Shown here one piece after another: positions 8,009-16,798 of a stretch of 28,495 nt of DNA (within the stretch, counting starts at the first letter, position 1; the number at the start of each line of letters is the position of its first letter). The notes under the pieces were generated by a model. It did no database searches and was not told the origin of the DNA. It saw only the letters and a program-made list of their open reading frames with translations. This DNA is from Borrelia coriaceae (GTDB taxonomy: Bacteria > Spirochaetota > Spirochaetia > Borreliales > Borreliaceae): contig NZ_CP075091.1 in the NCBI RefSeq assembly GCF_023035295.1, forward strand, positions 1 through 28,495. The letters are read 5' to 3'. Made by a program: the position numbers and the translations under genes.

Positions 8009-9073
8009 TTATTTAGTAACAGTAATAGATTCTGTAGTTACAGGAGTAGCTTCAGGATTAATTTTCATTGCCTCTTTAACAGTTTTAAGTCCTGTATCAA
8101 TTGTTTTCCTTATTGCAATAGTGAGTGTGTCTAATGCTTTAGTAACTGCACTTATTGCTGCTCCTTTAATTGTAGCAGCAATAACCCCTCCAGTATCAGT
8201 ATTATTAGCATTGGCAAATTTACCACTCTTAGCCATAGCTCTTAATGCTATAGCTCCTGCAACTTCTGCATCTTTAGGAGCAGAAACACCATCAACATTA
8301 GATGCGTTGTTGGCATTATTTTTAGCTAACTTGACAGCAGCACCATTACCTTTAATCATGGCCTGCAAAATATCGGCACCAGTTACGGCTCCTACTGATT
8401 TAGAGGCATCTACTGCTAATTTTTTTGTATTAGATTCATCGACCTCCGAATTATCAGAAGCAAATAATTTAATTGCACCATTATTATTTCTTGCAGCAAG
8501 ATCTTCAGCTTTATTATTATCCCCCGCTTCAGAATTTCCTTCTTTAAGTACTACCTCCACTATACCTTTAATCCCATTAAGTAAATTATCAATATCTCCA
8601 GCAACACCACCTTGAGTCTGAGCAGCAACATTACCAATTAGTTCACCAGCATCAACACCTTTTAAAGCCTCACTAATAGTCTCAGCTCCTTTAATCATCT
8701 CATCAAGTTTTTCACTAATTAATTTTTTTACTGCTGCCTCTGCAGATTCAGCATTAGGATTGCCTTTATCCTTCATATCCGCTACAAGTTTTTCAAGCTT
8801 ACCTTTAGTGTCTTTTACAGTATCATGAATATTCTTAAAGTACTCACCAACCTTAGATTTTGGAGTAGTCTTATCAAAAGCTAAAACACCACCAAGTGAA
8901 TCCCCAAAAGAAGTAAAAACAGATAAGAAGTCATTACCTAACTTAGCAAGTGAGGATAAGAATTGATTTCGCTTCTCAAGTTCTTCGATTCCATTATTAC
9001 AAGAAAGGAATATAGAGATAAGTAACGTTGCACAAATACTTTTTAATCTAATATTTTTAATATTTATTTTCAT
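8009..9073 (-). CDS. vlp: Variable large protein cassette, type 1
   Basis: 354 residues with lipobox IFLSC (Cys25) and the common N-terminus [36 protein letters not shown]. The centre carries KGVDAGELIGNV (about 139-149), and the C-terminal third has the family blocks [12 protein letters not shown] (228-239) and IALRAMAKSGKF (275-286). It ends TVKEAMKINPEATPV... . The intact frame would yield an outer-membrane lipoprotein, but the upstream spacer has no promoter and no good ribosome-binding site (GGGAAAAAATGATGCACG), so this copy is likely a silent donor. Its KGVDA block is nearly identical in DNA to one in 21495-22583 although the neighbouring DNA differs. Confidence 0.92.
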   Translation of the reverse strand: MKINIKNIRLKSICATLLISIFLSCNNGIEELEKRNQFLSSLAKLGNDFLSVFTSFGDSLGGVLAFDKTTPKSKVGEYFKNIHDTVKDTKGKLEKLVADMKDKGNPNAESAEAAVKKLISEKLDEMIKGAETISEALKGVDAGELIGNVAAQTQGGVAGDIDNLLNGIKGIVEVVLKEGNSEAGDNNKAEDLAARNNNGAIKLFASDNSEVDESNTKKLAVDASKSVGAVTGADILQAMIKGNGAAVKLAKNNANNASNVDGVSAPKDAEVAGAIALRAMAKSGKFANANNTDTGGVIAATIKGAAISAVTKALDTLTIAIRKTIDTGLKTVKEAMKINPEATPVTTESITVTK

Positions 9074-9127
9074 ATATTACGTGCATCATTTTTTCCCTTC
9101 CCGCAAACTAAAGAGGCTAAATATAAA

Positions 9128-9168
9128 TTAAAGGAAAACTACCCTTATATAAGAGATACGTTTCCCTT
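9128..9168 (-). terminator. Intercassette hairpin after vlp 9204-10264 (weak)
   Basis: An imperfect stem (AAAGGAAAAC... with ...GTTTCCCTTT) at the same position as the other intercassette hairpins. The T-run is interrupted and the middle of the stem is poorly paired, so it may have decayed. Confidence 0.5.
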
Positions 9169-9203
9169 TAATAACTTTATTATTTAGTTTGAAGATTCAT
9201 TAC

Positions 9204-10264
9204 TTAATTATTAGCAGTACTACTCTCTATAGCTTCACCAGTAGTCTCAGAATATTTGATTCCTTTAAGTGATTTTCCTATCTTATCTAAATTGCTTACT
9301 ACTGTTTTCCTAATTATCCAATCAACTACTCCTAGTACCTTATTTACAGCATTAGCAGCTGCTCCTTTAACTGCTTCAGCTTCACCAGAACCAGCATTAA
9401 CACTAAACTTACCACCCTTAGTCATGGCCTTTAGTGCAACAGCAGCTGCTAGATCTGCATTAGTTTTAGCACCTGCACCATTATTGTTAGCAGTAGCCGC
9501 ACCAGTCGCTAATGCTCCAGCATCTTTATCATTACCAGTAAGCTGAGCAGAATTAGTGATAGAATCTTTAATTTTATATACCATTGCCCATGGATCTGCT
9601 TGAACAACTTGAGATGCTAGTTTAGGACCAGCCTGGGCATTAGCAGTACCACTAAGTATAGCAGTAGCATCAGTCTGAGCAGTAGCATTTACTGCCCCAC
9701 CAGAAGTTCCCTTATCAACCCTTACTCCAGACTTATCCGCTACGCTAACAATCATTTTTACACTTTCAATTACTGTATCAACACTACCCTTATCAGCACC
9801 AACAGCAGCAGAACCAGTGTTGGCATCACCAATAGCAGTACTACCAGAAGCACTAGCAAGTTTAGTTAGGGCAGCAATTAGTTGCTCAAAAACATCACTT
9901 GCCCCTTTAATTGCACCATTAATAATTTTAATTGTACTCTCATCAGCATTTTTTGCTCCAGAAATTTTACCTGATAACTCTTTTAATTTGTTATTAGTAT
10001 CTTCTAATCCTTTTTTTATCTTTTCAAAGTGTTCTTTTACTTTACTTCTATTATCTTCAGGTTTAACAACACTAAATCCCAAAGCATCGCCAATATCATT
10101 CCCAAAGGAACCGAATATTTCTTGAAAGTTATGACCTATATTGATAAGATAATCAGCAAAAGACTTTTTCTTTTCAAGTTCTTCTATTACTCCATTATTA
10201 CAAGAAAGGAATAGAAAAATAAATAACGTTGCATAAATTCTTTTACCTTAATATTTTTAGTCAT
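9204..10264 (-). pseudogene. vlp: Variable large protein cassette, type 3, with 5' frameshift
   Basis: A continuous frame runs from 10082 down to 9204, but Vlp sequence extends further upstream. The ATG at 10264, in the normal leader context, reads MTKNIKVK and then goes out of frame. Adding one A to the four-A run (plus strand TTTT at 10241-10244) restores [36 protein letters not shown] and joins the long frame, giving 353 residues. The body is type 3: EHFEKIKKGLEDTNNKL, DPWAMVYKIKDSI, ADLAAAVALKAMTKGGKF, ending NLDKIGKSLKGIKYSE. As read, the leader is lost and no lipoprotein could be made from this copy. A recombination that begins downstream of the lesion would still donate an intact body. 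Confidence 0.88.
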
Positions 10265-10301
10265 ATATTACGTTCACCCTTTACATAAAGAAAAGCTATA
10301 T

Positions 10302-10345
10302 ATAAAAAAAGGAAAACAACCTTCTATAAAAGAAGTGTTTTCCTT
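10302..10345 (-). terminator. Intercassette terminator after vlp 10406-11503
   Basis: Stem arms AAGGAAAACA (10309-10318) and TGTTTTCCTT (10336-10345) with an inner CTTCT/AGAAG stem and a small bulge. The minus strand continues with a T7 run. Confidence 0.8.
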
Positions 10346-10405
10346 AAATTACTTTATTATTTAGTTATATATTTCTTATTAAATCTTCGATTATTTACTT
10401 TTAAT

Positions 10406-11503
10406 CTATGAAGCACCCCCCTTATCAGCAGTTAAAGAAGAATCATGATCGCCAAGTTTCATAGCATCTTTAACAGTTTTAAATCCCTTATCAACTGTTT
10501 TTCTTATTGCTATAGTTAAAATATTTAATGTTTTAGTTATTGCACTTACTGCTGCATCCTCTATTGCTTTCTTTGTACCAACAGGAATACTTGCAACACT
10601 AGCAAATGTACCATTCTTAGCCATTGCTCTCAATGCTATTCCTCCCGCTATTTCTGCATCTCCAGTATTAGTAATAGTAGTAACAATATTAGTATGATCA
10701 GAATCATTATTAGAAGCTAATTTAGAAGCATTACCACTATCCTGAATCATAGCTTTTAGGATATCAGCACCAGTTACTGCTCCAACGACCTTAGCTGCAT
10801 CTTTTGCGGCTTTTGCAGTATTAGTAACAGCAGCACCTGCCTGATTATTAGCAAATAAATGTCTCGCATCACCATCCGTCCCAATACTAGAACCTCTTGC
10901 CGTACCAGCTTGACCATCACCATCTTTAACAGGACCATTAGTATCACCAGCCTGAGCACTTCCGTTATCTTTAAGTACCACCTCTACAATACTTTTAATT
11001 CCTGTTACTATACTATCAATATTATCCCCTTTAACGCCTGCAGGAGATCTTTGATCAGCAACATTAGCAATTAATTGTTTAGCAATATCACCAATAGCAT
11101 CACTAACAGTTTTAGCCCCCTCTATTATCTTAGTAAGTTTTTCATTTAAAGCTGTGACAGCAGCCTCTGTTTCAGTAGCATTAGGATTATCTTTGGTTTT
11201 CATATCAGCAACAAGTTTCTCAAGCTTATCTTTAGTACTCTTTACAGTATCATGTACTTTCTTAAAATAATCTCTAACACCAGACTTTTTAGTTTCAGCA
11301 TTAAACCCTAATGAACTACCAATTGTATCACCAAAAGAAGTGAAAATATTTAAGAAATCATTACCTAAATTAGCTAGTGAAGATAAGAAAATATTTCTCT
11401 TCTCAAGTTCTTCTATTACTCCATTATTGCAAGAAAGAAACAAAGAGATAAATAATGTTGCACAAATACTTCTTACTCTTATATTTTTAATATTTATTTT
11501 CAT
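10406..11503 (-). CDS. vlp: Variable large protein cassette, type 1
   Basis: 365 residues, the longest cassette. Leader [25 protein letters not shown] (given here only as the shared type) with Cys25, then [21 protein letters not shown]. The variable centre includes GPVKDGDGQAG and GTDGDARHLFA, which align with GPVQDSNGTAG and THGDARKLFA of 15291-16361. The conserved [12 protein letters not shown] and IALRAMAKNGTF blocks follow, and the C-terminus ends TVKDAMKLGDHDSSL. The upstream context is AAGGATTCACGTAATATATG, without a full AGGAGG. The reading frame is intact. It is presumed silent because the spacer holds a terminator and no promoter. Confidence 0.92.
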   Translation of the reverse strand: MKINIKNIRVRSICATLFISLFLSCNNGVIEELEKRNIFLSSLANLGNDFLNIFTSFGDTIGSSLGFNAETKKSGVRDYFKKVHDTVKSTKDKLEKLVADMKTKDNPNATETEAAVTALNEKLTKIIEGAKTVSDAIGDIAKQLIANVADQRSPAGVKGDNIDSIVTGIKSIVEVVLKDNGSAQAGDTNGPVKDGDGQAGTARGSSIGTDGDARHLFANNQAGAAVTNTAKAAKDAAKVVGAVTGADILKAMIQDSGNASKLASNNDSDHTNIVTTITNTGDAEIAGGIALRAMAKNGTFASVASIPVGTKKAIEDAAVSAITKTLNILTIAIRKTVDKGFKTVKDAMKLGDHDSSLTADKGGAS

Positions 11504-11550
11504 ATATTACGTGAATCCTTCCTTTCCCGACCTTTAAGCAAATAGGCCAG

Positions 11551-11592
11551 ATAAAAAAAGGAAAACAACTCCTATAAAGGAGTGCTTCCCTT
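11551..11592 (-). terminator. Intercassette terminator after vlp 11675-12721
   Basis: A hairpin with CTCCT-ATAA-AGGAG at the tip and AAGGAAAAC/GCTTCCCTT in the lower stem (11558-11592), followed on the minus strand by seven T. Confidence 0.75.
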
Positions 11593-11674
11593 TAATGACT
11601 TTATTATTTAATTTAATTTTGTTTTTTCATTTATAATTTTTTATTGCTGTGTATTAGCTGTAGTTCCTTCTGTA

Positions 11675-12721
11675 TTAACAAATTCTGCAGATGGAGCTTC
11701 CTTGTTTAACTGCTGCCAATGCTTCACTTATCTTTCTTAAACCACTATCAACAGTATTTCTGATTGCTATATTTAGAGTATTTAATGCTTTAGTTACTGC
11801 ACTTGCTGCTGCACTATTAATTGTCTTTACAGCATCACCTTCAGTATTTTTAACAGCAAATTTACCATTCTTAGCCATAGCTCTTAATGCTATTCCTGCT
11901 GCTAGTACTGCATCTTTCTTTGCTTCTTCCTGGTTAATTGCTTTTTTATTATCAACAGCTGGAGCTATAGCAATCTCAGCAGCATCTTTAGCGTTTTCAA
12001 TTCCATTAATACCATCAGCATTAGGATTTTCTTTAGATTTAATTATAGCTTGCAAGATGTCAGCACCTGTTATTGCTCCGATTGAAGCTGCAGCTAATTG
12101 TGCTGCCGCATTATCAGCTCTATTACCATCATTAGTCTTAGTAAATAACTTGCCAATATTTGCCTTGTCAGCATCTTTAGTAGCATTAGCATCTGCATTC
12201 CCCTTATCTTTTAATACCATATCAACAATAGCCTTAATCCCCTTAACAATAGCTTTTACGCTTGCAGTATCTGCTGCTACAGCATCTTTATTTTGCTCAG
12301 CATCTCCAATAATACCGCTATCTCCAGCCCCAACAGCTACTATTTTAGAACCTTCCGCAATCTTATCTAATGTACCAGTAATAAACTTATCAACAACTGT
12401 CTTTACCTTTGCATAATTTTCATTATTAGCAATTTCAGATATCAATTTATCTTTAACTTTTTTCATAGTGTTAGCAATATTAGTAAAATAATCACCAATC
12501 TCTGATTTTTTAGTATCAGCTTTAATACCTAAAACACCACCAAGCATATCGCCAAAGGAAGTAAAAATATCTAAGAATCCTTGTCTTAAATTAGATATAG
12601 AGAGTATAGAATCTCTTTGCCTCTCAAGTTCTTCTATTCCATTATTACAAGAAAGGAATAAAGAGATAAATAATGTTGCACAAATACTTTTTATCTTAAT
12701 ATCTTTAATATTTATTTTCAT
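11675..12721 (-). CDS. vlp: Variable large protein cassette, type 2, probable frameshift at 3' end
   Basis: 348 residues as read. After the lipobox it has IEELERQRDSILSISNLRQGF, shared with the type 4 cassette 16799-17809. The body is type 2: [60 protein letters not shown] and LNIAIRNTVDSGLRKISEAL. The end, VKQGSSICRIC then stop, is atypical. If one G of the GG at 11700-11701 is removed, the frame continues VKQEAPSAEFVNTEGTTANTQQ to a stop at 11641-11643, like VKQEDKFIEATTSGQ in 14086-15165. So the natural 3' end is probably 11641. The upstream context has a full AGGAGG 11 bases before the ATG. Confidence 0.88.
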   Translation of the reverse strand: MKINIKDIKIKSICATLFISLFLSCNNGIEELERQRDSILSISNLRQGFLDIFTSFGDMLGGVLGIKADTKKSEIGDYFTNIANTMKKVKDKLISEIANNENYAKVKTVVDKFITGTLDKIAEGSKIVAVGAGDSGIIGDAEQNKDAVAADTASVKAIVKGIKAIVDMVLKDKGNADANATKDADKANIGKLFTKTNDGNRADNAAAQLAAASIGAITGADILQAIIKSKENPNADGINGIENAKDAAEIAIAPAVDNKKAINQEEAKKDAVLAAGIALRAMAKNGKFAVKNTEGDAVKTINSAAASAVTKALNTLNIAIRNTVDSGLRKISEALAAVKQGSSICRIC

Positions 12722-12771
12722 ATATTACGTGCCTCCTTTTTCCTATCCCTTTAACTAAAGAGGCTAGACAT

Positions 12772-12814
12772 ACAAAAAAGGAAAACCGTTCTCATACAGA
12801 GGAACATTTTCCTT
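12772..12814 (-). terminator. Intercassette terminator after the type 3 cassette 12855-13959
   Basis: Perfect outer arms AAGGAAAA (12779-12786) and TTTTCCTT (12807-12814) with an inner GTTC/GAAC pairing. The minus strand continues TTTTTTG. Confidence 0.75.
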
Positions 12815-12854
12815 AAATGTCTTTATTCATTTAGTTTAACTATTACTTATTATT

Positions 12855-13959
12855 TTATTTAATAGCAGTAGATTGAATACTACCGGTTTCAGTGACTCCA
12901 CCAGCTTCAGTCATCTGAGAATATTTTATTCCTTCAACAGCTTTTCTCACTTTCTTTAAATTTTTTGCTACTGTTTGCCTAATTATCTCTTCTAATACTC
13001 CTAGTACCTTATTCACAGCATTTACTCCTGCTGCCTTAACTACCCCTTCATCCTCACTAGCAGCACTAAATTTACCATCCTTAGTCATAGCCTTTAATGC
13101 AACAGCTGCTGCTAGGTCAGCTTTACTATTTGCCCCAGCACCACCACCTCCGCTAGCATTACTCCTAGACGCAGCTAGTGTTCCTGCTTTATTAGTACTA
13201 TCCTTTTTAAGTTCCGCAGGATCAGTAGCCTCAGTATTCTTAATCTTGTTAATCATTGACCATGGATCTGTTTCTGATACCACTCCAGCTAGTTTAGAAC
13301 CAGCTCCTTGAGTAGCCTTACTATTAGGCCCCCCAAGAACAGCAATAGCATCAGTTTGAGCTTTAGCTACTATCACGTTACCACCATCACTTCCAGATTT
13401 AATCTCTACTTTAGATTCCTCTGCTGCTTTAATAATTTCTTTAACTCCTGCAATTATAGAATCAACACTAAGATTTATCAGCCGCTTTATTAGCATCATC
13501 AGCATTATCACCAATGTCAGTAGAACTATCATTAGTTACACCAGATAGTTTAGCTAAAGCCTCAATTAATAGTTTAAAATTACAACTTGCACCTTCAATT
13601 TCATTTCTCACAACTTTAATTGTGCTGTCATCAGCATGCTTTAAATTGGCGATTTCACCTAATAACCTTTTCAAATTTTCATTAGTATCTTCTAATTCTT
13701 TTTTTACCTTCTTAAAGTATTCTCCTACTGCACTTTTTTTATCACCAGATTTTACTGCTGGAAATCCTAATGCATCCCCAACAAAATCTCCAAAAGAAGT
13801 AAAAACATCTAAGAAGTCATTACCTAACTTAGCCATAGAGGATAAGAAATCCTTTTCCTTTTGAAGTTCTTCTATTCCATTATTACAAGAAAGGAATAGA
13901 GAAATAAATAATGTTGCACAAATAGTTTTTAATCTAATATTTTTAATATTTATTTTCAT
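12855..13959 (-). pseudogene. vlp: Variable large protein cassette, type 3, with mid-gene frameshift
   Basis: Two minus-strand frames make one Vlp. The first starts at the ATG at 13959 ([14 protein letters not shown], lipobox LFLSC) with GAAAGGAGGTACG just upstream, and runs through GEYFKKVKKELEDTNENLKRL to DANKAADKS then TAG. The second begins at about 13480 and continues SVDSIIAGVKEIIKAAEESK, DPWSMINKIKN, ADLAAAVALKAMTKDGKF, VNAVNKVLGVLEEIIRQTV to a stop at 12855. One missing base at about 13468-13480 explains the break. As read, only a truncated lipoprotein of about 163 residues would form. A Cys lies in the mature part (GASCNFK). The upstream ATG at 14046 has no support, because the shared leader starts at 13959. 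Confidence 0.9.
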
Positions 13960-14013
13960 AATTACGTACCTCCTTTCCCCCTTTCTTTTAACTAAAAAGG
14001 TTAAATATAAAAA

Positions 14014-14044
14014 GGAAACGCTCTTTATGCACAAAAACGTTTCC
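14014..14044 (-). terminator. Intercassette hairpin after vlp 14086-15165 (short stem)
   Basis: A 7-bp perfect stem GGAAACG (14014-14020) / CGTTTCC (14038-14044) with a 17-base loop. The minus strand continues TTTTTATATTT. Confidence 0.6.
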
Positions 14045-14085
14045 ATTTAATGATGTTATTATTTAGTTAACTTACTTTTTATTAT

Positions 14086-15165
14086 TTACTGTCCACTAGT
14101 TGTTGCTTCTATAAATTTATCTTCTTGTTTAACCATAGCTAATACTTCATTGATTTTATTCAAACCCGTATCAACAGCATTTCTGATTGCAATTATTAGA
14201 GTACTTAAAGTTTTATTTACCGCACTTGATGCTACCCCTTTCGCCCCTTCAGCTTCAGTCTTCTTTGCGTCAGCCTCCTTTACAATAAACTTACCCTTAT
14301 TAGCCATAGCTCTTAATGCTATCCCAGCCGCAATAATTGCATCTTTCTTTGCTGCACCAAGCTTTTCATCACCACCACTACCAGTTCCCTTAGCTAAAGC
14401 CAGAGCAGCCGCATCGTTAGCCTCATTTACCTTACCATTTTTCTTAGCATCAAACTTAACATCAGCAATAGCTTTTAATATGTCAGCTCCACTTACTGCC
14501 CCAATTGACGCACTTGCTGCTGCCGTATGTTTAGCCTCAGCCCCCTGATTAGCAGAGGTTTGAGCCCCAAATAACCTACCAATATCTTCCTTGTCAGTAC
14601 CAGCAGGATCAGTCTTATCTGTTTGTGCATTTCCTTCTTTTAAGACTAGCCCATCAACAATTCCCTTGATACCCTCAACTAAATTTTTTACACTTTCTAC
14701 ACTAGGACTATCTCCAGCAGCATCAGCTTTTACAACCCCACCAATTACTTCAGAATCAGTAGCCCCTTTAACAGCTTTCTTTGCACCCTCTTCTATTTTT
14801 GTTAATTTTCCAATAAATTCGTTAACCTCATCTTTTACTTTTGAGTAATGAGCCTTCTCAACAATTTCAGATGTCAATTTCTCTTGAACCATTTTCATAG
14901 TCTCTGATATTTTATTGAAATAACCACCAATATCTGATTTTGTAGTAGTTGCAGTAATACCAAATGTGTCTTTTAGTAGGTCTCCAAAAGATAAAAACGC
15001 GTCTAAAAATACCTTTCTTGAATCTGCAATTATGTCATTTAATCCTTTTCCAACTCCCTTATCTGCTAAACTTTCCTCTCCTGAATTATTACAAGAAAGG
15101 AATAAAGAGATAAATAATATTGCACAAATACTTTTTAAGCTAATATTTTCAATATTTATTTTCAT
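14086..15165 (-). CDS. vlp: Variable large protein cassette, type 2
   Basis: 359 residues with lipobox LFLSC (Cys25). The segment after it is unlike any other cassette here: NNSGEESLADKGVGKGLNDI in place of the usual GIEELEKRN. From about residue 55 it is type 2: FGDLLKDTFGITATT, GGYFNKISETMKMVQEKL, GAVSGADILKAI, IALRAMANKGKF, LIIAIRNAVDTGLNKINEVL, ending VKQEDKFIEATTSGQ. The frame is intact. The upstream sequence GGAGAAGGGCGCACG has a weaker ribosome-binding site than the AGGAGG cassettes. It is presumed an archive copy. Confidence 0.92.
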   Translation of the reverse strand: MKINIENISLKSICAILFISLFLSCNNSGEESLADKGVGKGLNDIIADSRKVFLDAFLSFGDLLKDTFGITATTTKSDIGGYFNKISETMKMVQEKLTSEIVEKAHYSKVKDEVNEFIGKLTKIEEGAKKAVKGATDSEVIGGVVKADAAGDSPSVESVKNLVEGIKGIVDGLVLKEGNAQTDKTDPAGTDKEDIGRLFGAQTSANQGAEAKHTAAASASIGAVSGADILKAIADVKFDAKKNGKVNEANDAAALALAKGTGSGGDEKLGAAKKDAIIAAGIALRAMANKGKFIVKEADAKKTEAEGAKGVASSAVNKTLSTLIIAIRNAVDTGLNKINEVLAMVKQEDKFIEATTSGQ

Positions 15166-15210
15166 ATATTACGTGCGCCCTTCTCCTCACCCTTTAACCA
15201 AAGAGGCCAG

Positions 15211-15254
15211 ATAAAAAAAGGGAAATCCTCCTATCAAAAGAAGTGGTTCCCTTT
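15211..15254 (-). terminator. Intercassette terminator after vlp 15291-16361
   Basis: An 8-bp outer stem AAAGGGAA (15217-15224) / TTCCCTTT (15247-15254), poorly paired inside, and T7 on the minus strand. Confidence 0.7.
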
Positions 15255-15290
15255 AATAACTTTATTATTTAATTGTTATTTCTTGATTAT

Positions 15291-16361
15291 TTATTTAGCA
15301 GCAACACCAGTTTCACTAGTTACAGGATTAGCTTCAGGATTAATTTTCATAGCTTCTTTAATTTCTCTAAGCCCTTCATCTATTGTCTTTCTTATTGCTA
15401 TCGTGAGGGTCTCTAATGCTTTAGTAACTGCACTTATAGTCGCATCCTCTACCGCTTTCTTTACAACAGCATCGCCATCAGATTTATTAGAGAATTTACC
15501 CTTCTTAGCCATTGCTCTCAGTGCAATAGCTCCTGCTATAGTTGCATCTTTAGGATTCTTAATAGCACTACCATCAGTACCTGTAGCTAATTTAGCTGAG
15601 TCACTATTTTTAGCTATAGCTTGTAATATGTCAGCACCAGTTACTGCACCAACAGCTTTAGACGCATCTTTTGCTGCTTTAGCTGCATCACCAGCATCAT
15701 TACCAGCCTTATCTTTGGCAAATAATTTTCTCGCATCACCATGAGTCCCTCCACCACCAGAACTTCTTGTAGAACCAGCAGTGCCATTACTATCTTGAAC
15801 AGGACCATTTTCATCCCCCGCATCAGCATTTCCTTCTTTCAACACCACATTTACTATATTTTTAATTCCCTTTACTAAACTATCAACTTCAGCACCAGCA
15901 GCACCTGCATCCTGATCAGCAACATTAGCAATTGGCTTATCATCAGAACCAATAGCATCACTAATGGTCTTAGCACCCTCAATTATCTTATCAAGAATAT
16001 TAGTCACCAAACTATTTACAGCACTCCCAGTTGTAGAAGCATTAGGATTATTTGCAGATTTCATGTTTTCAACAATTGTATTAAGCTTACTCTTAACTCC
16101 TTCTACAGTTTCTTTTACCTTTTTAAAGTAATCTCCAACATCAGATTTTTTGGTAGTAGTATTAAACCTTAAAACAGTACCTGTCATATCTCCAAAAGAA
16201 GTAAAGACAGATAAGAAGTCATTACCTAAATTAGCAAGTGAAGACAAGAAGTTATTTCTCTTCTGAAGTTCTTCTATCCCATTATTACAAGAAAGGAATA
16301 AAGAGATAAATAATGTTACACAAATACTTTTTAATCTAATATTTTTAATATTTAGTTTCAT
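15291..16361 (-). CDS. vlp: Variable large protein cassette, type 1
   Basis: 356 residues. Leader MKLNIKNIRLKSICVTLF..., lipobox [25 protein letters not shown], then [20 protein letters not shown] and NPNASTTGSAVNSLVTNILD, a block shared with 17946 and 21495. Its centre GPVQDSNGTAG / GTHGDARKLFA aligns with 10406-11503. [12 protein letters not shown] and IALRAMAKKGKF follow, ending EIKEAMKINPEANPV. The frame is intact. It is preceded by AAAGGTAGGCACGTAATTATG, where the leader block lacks two bases compared with most cassettes (ATAATTACG in place of ATATATTACG on the plus strand), a variant shared with 12855-13959. Confidence 0.92.
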   Translation of the reverse strand: MKLNIKNIRLKSICVTLFISLFLSCNNGIEELQKRNNFLSSLANLGNDFLSVFTSFGDMTGTVLRFNTTTKKSDVGDYFKKVKETVEGVKSKLNTIVENMKSANNPNASTTGSAVNSLVTNILDKIIEGAKTISDAIGSDDKPIANVADQDAGAAGAEVDSLVKGIKNIVNVVLKEGNADAGDENGPVQDSNGTAGSTRSSGGGGTHGDARKLFAKDKAGNDAGDAAKAAKDASKAVGAVTGADILQAIAKNSDSAKLATGTDGSAIKNPKDATIAGAIALRAMAKKGKFSNKSDGDAVVKKAVEDATISAVTKALETLTIAIRKTIDEGLREIKEAMKINPEANPVTSETGVAAK

Positions 16362-16408
16362 AATTACGTGCCTACCTTTAACAATCCTTTAACTCAAGAG
16401 ACTAGACA

Positions 16409-16449
16409 TAAAAAAAGGGAAACACCTCTTGTATAAGAGATGTTTCCCT
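16409..16449 (-). terminator. Intercassette terminator before vlp 15291-16361
   Basis: A strong hairpin AGGGAAACA-C-CTCTT-GTAT-AAGAG-A-TGTTTCCCT (16416-16449) with a single mismatch, and T7 on the minus strand. It lies directly downstream of the vlp scrap 16509-16583. Confidence 0.85.
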
Positions 16450-16508
16450 CAAAAAACTTTACTATTTAATTTACTTATCTTTTATTATTAACTCTATCTA
16501 ACTCTAAT

Positions 16509-16583
16509 TTACTGATTTTTAGATTCATCAGTTAAAGGAGCAACATTCCCATTAATTTTCATAGCATCTTTAACTTTAGCTAA
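16509..16583 (-). pseudogene. vlp: vlp 3' scrap (type 1 C-terminus)
   Basis: The minus strand reads KVKDAMKINGNVAPLTDESKNQ before a stop at 16509-16511, the typical end of a type 1 Vlp (compare TVKEAMKINPEATPVTTES). Upstream of about 16585 the sequence is not Vlp-like. It keeps its own terminator, so only the body and leader of this cassette were lost. It makes the spacer 16362-16798 three times longer than the others. Confidence 0.82.
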
Positions 16584-16674
16584 GTAAAAATTTGATTCTA
16601 GTGAATTATATAAAATCAACAGTAATTTTACTGATTAAACCTATTTAGACAGAAACTTATAACTTATGTAATAT

Positions 16675-16706
16675 AAAAAACAGGAATACCTATAAAGGCA
16701 TTCCTG
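16675..16706 (-). terminator. Intrinsic terminator after vlp 16799-17809
   Basis: CAGGAAT-A-CCT-ATAA-AGG-C-ATTCCTG (16681-16706) has one mismatch in an 11-bp stem and is followed by TTTTTTATATT on the minus strand. Its sequence differs from the repeated intercassette hairpin, so the type 4 cassette has its own 3' flank. Confidence 0.85.
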
Positions 16707-16798
16707 ATGCGTCAAAAATTGTAAAATCTCAATCAAATATGACAGTTTAAACACTAAATTATACTATTTAGATTCCGCTTTTAATTCACTAGCAGAAT

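Noticed and set aside
11691..12416. Long plus-strand open frame (241 codons) antisense to a vlp
   Set aside because: Similar antisense frames occur opposite most cassettes. They arise from the Ala/Gly/Asp-rich codon pattern of Vlp, have no ribosome-binding sites, and encode low-complexity Ala/Ser/Leu/Pro sequence.
13960..14046. Start of cassette 12855-13959 at the upstream ATG 14046
   Set aside because: The extra codons run through the spacer and terminator hairpin. The shared leader and AGGAGG point to 13959.
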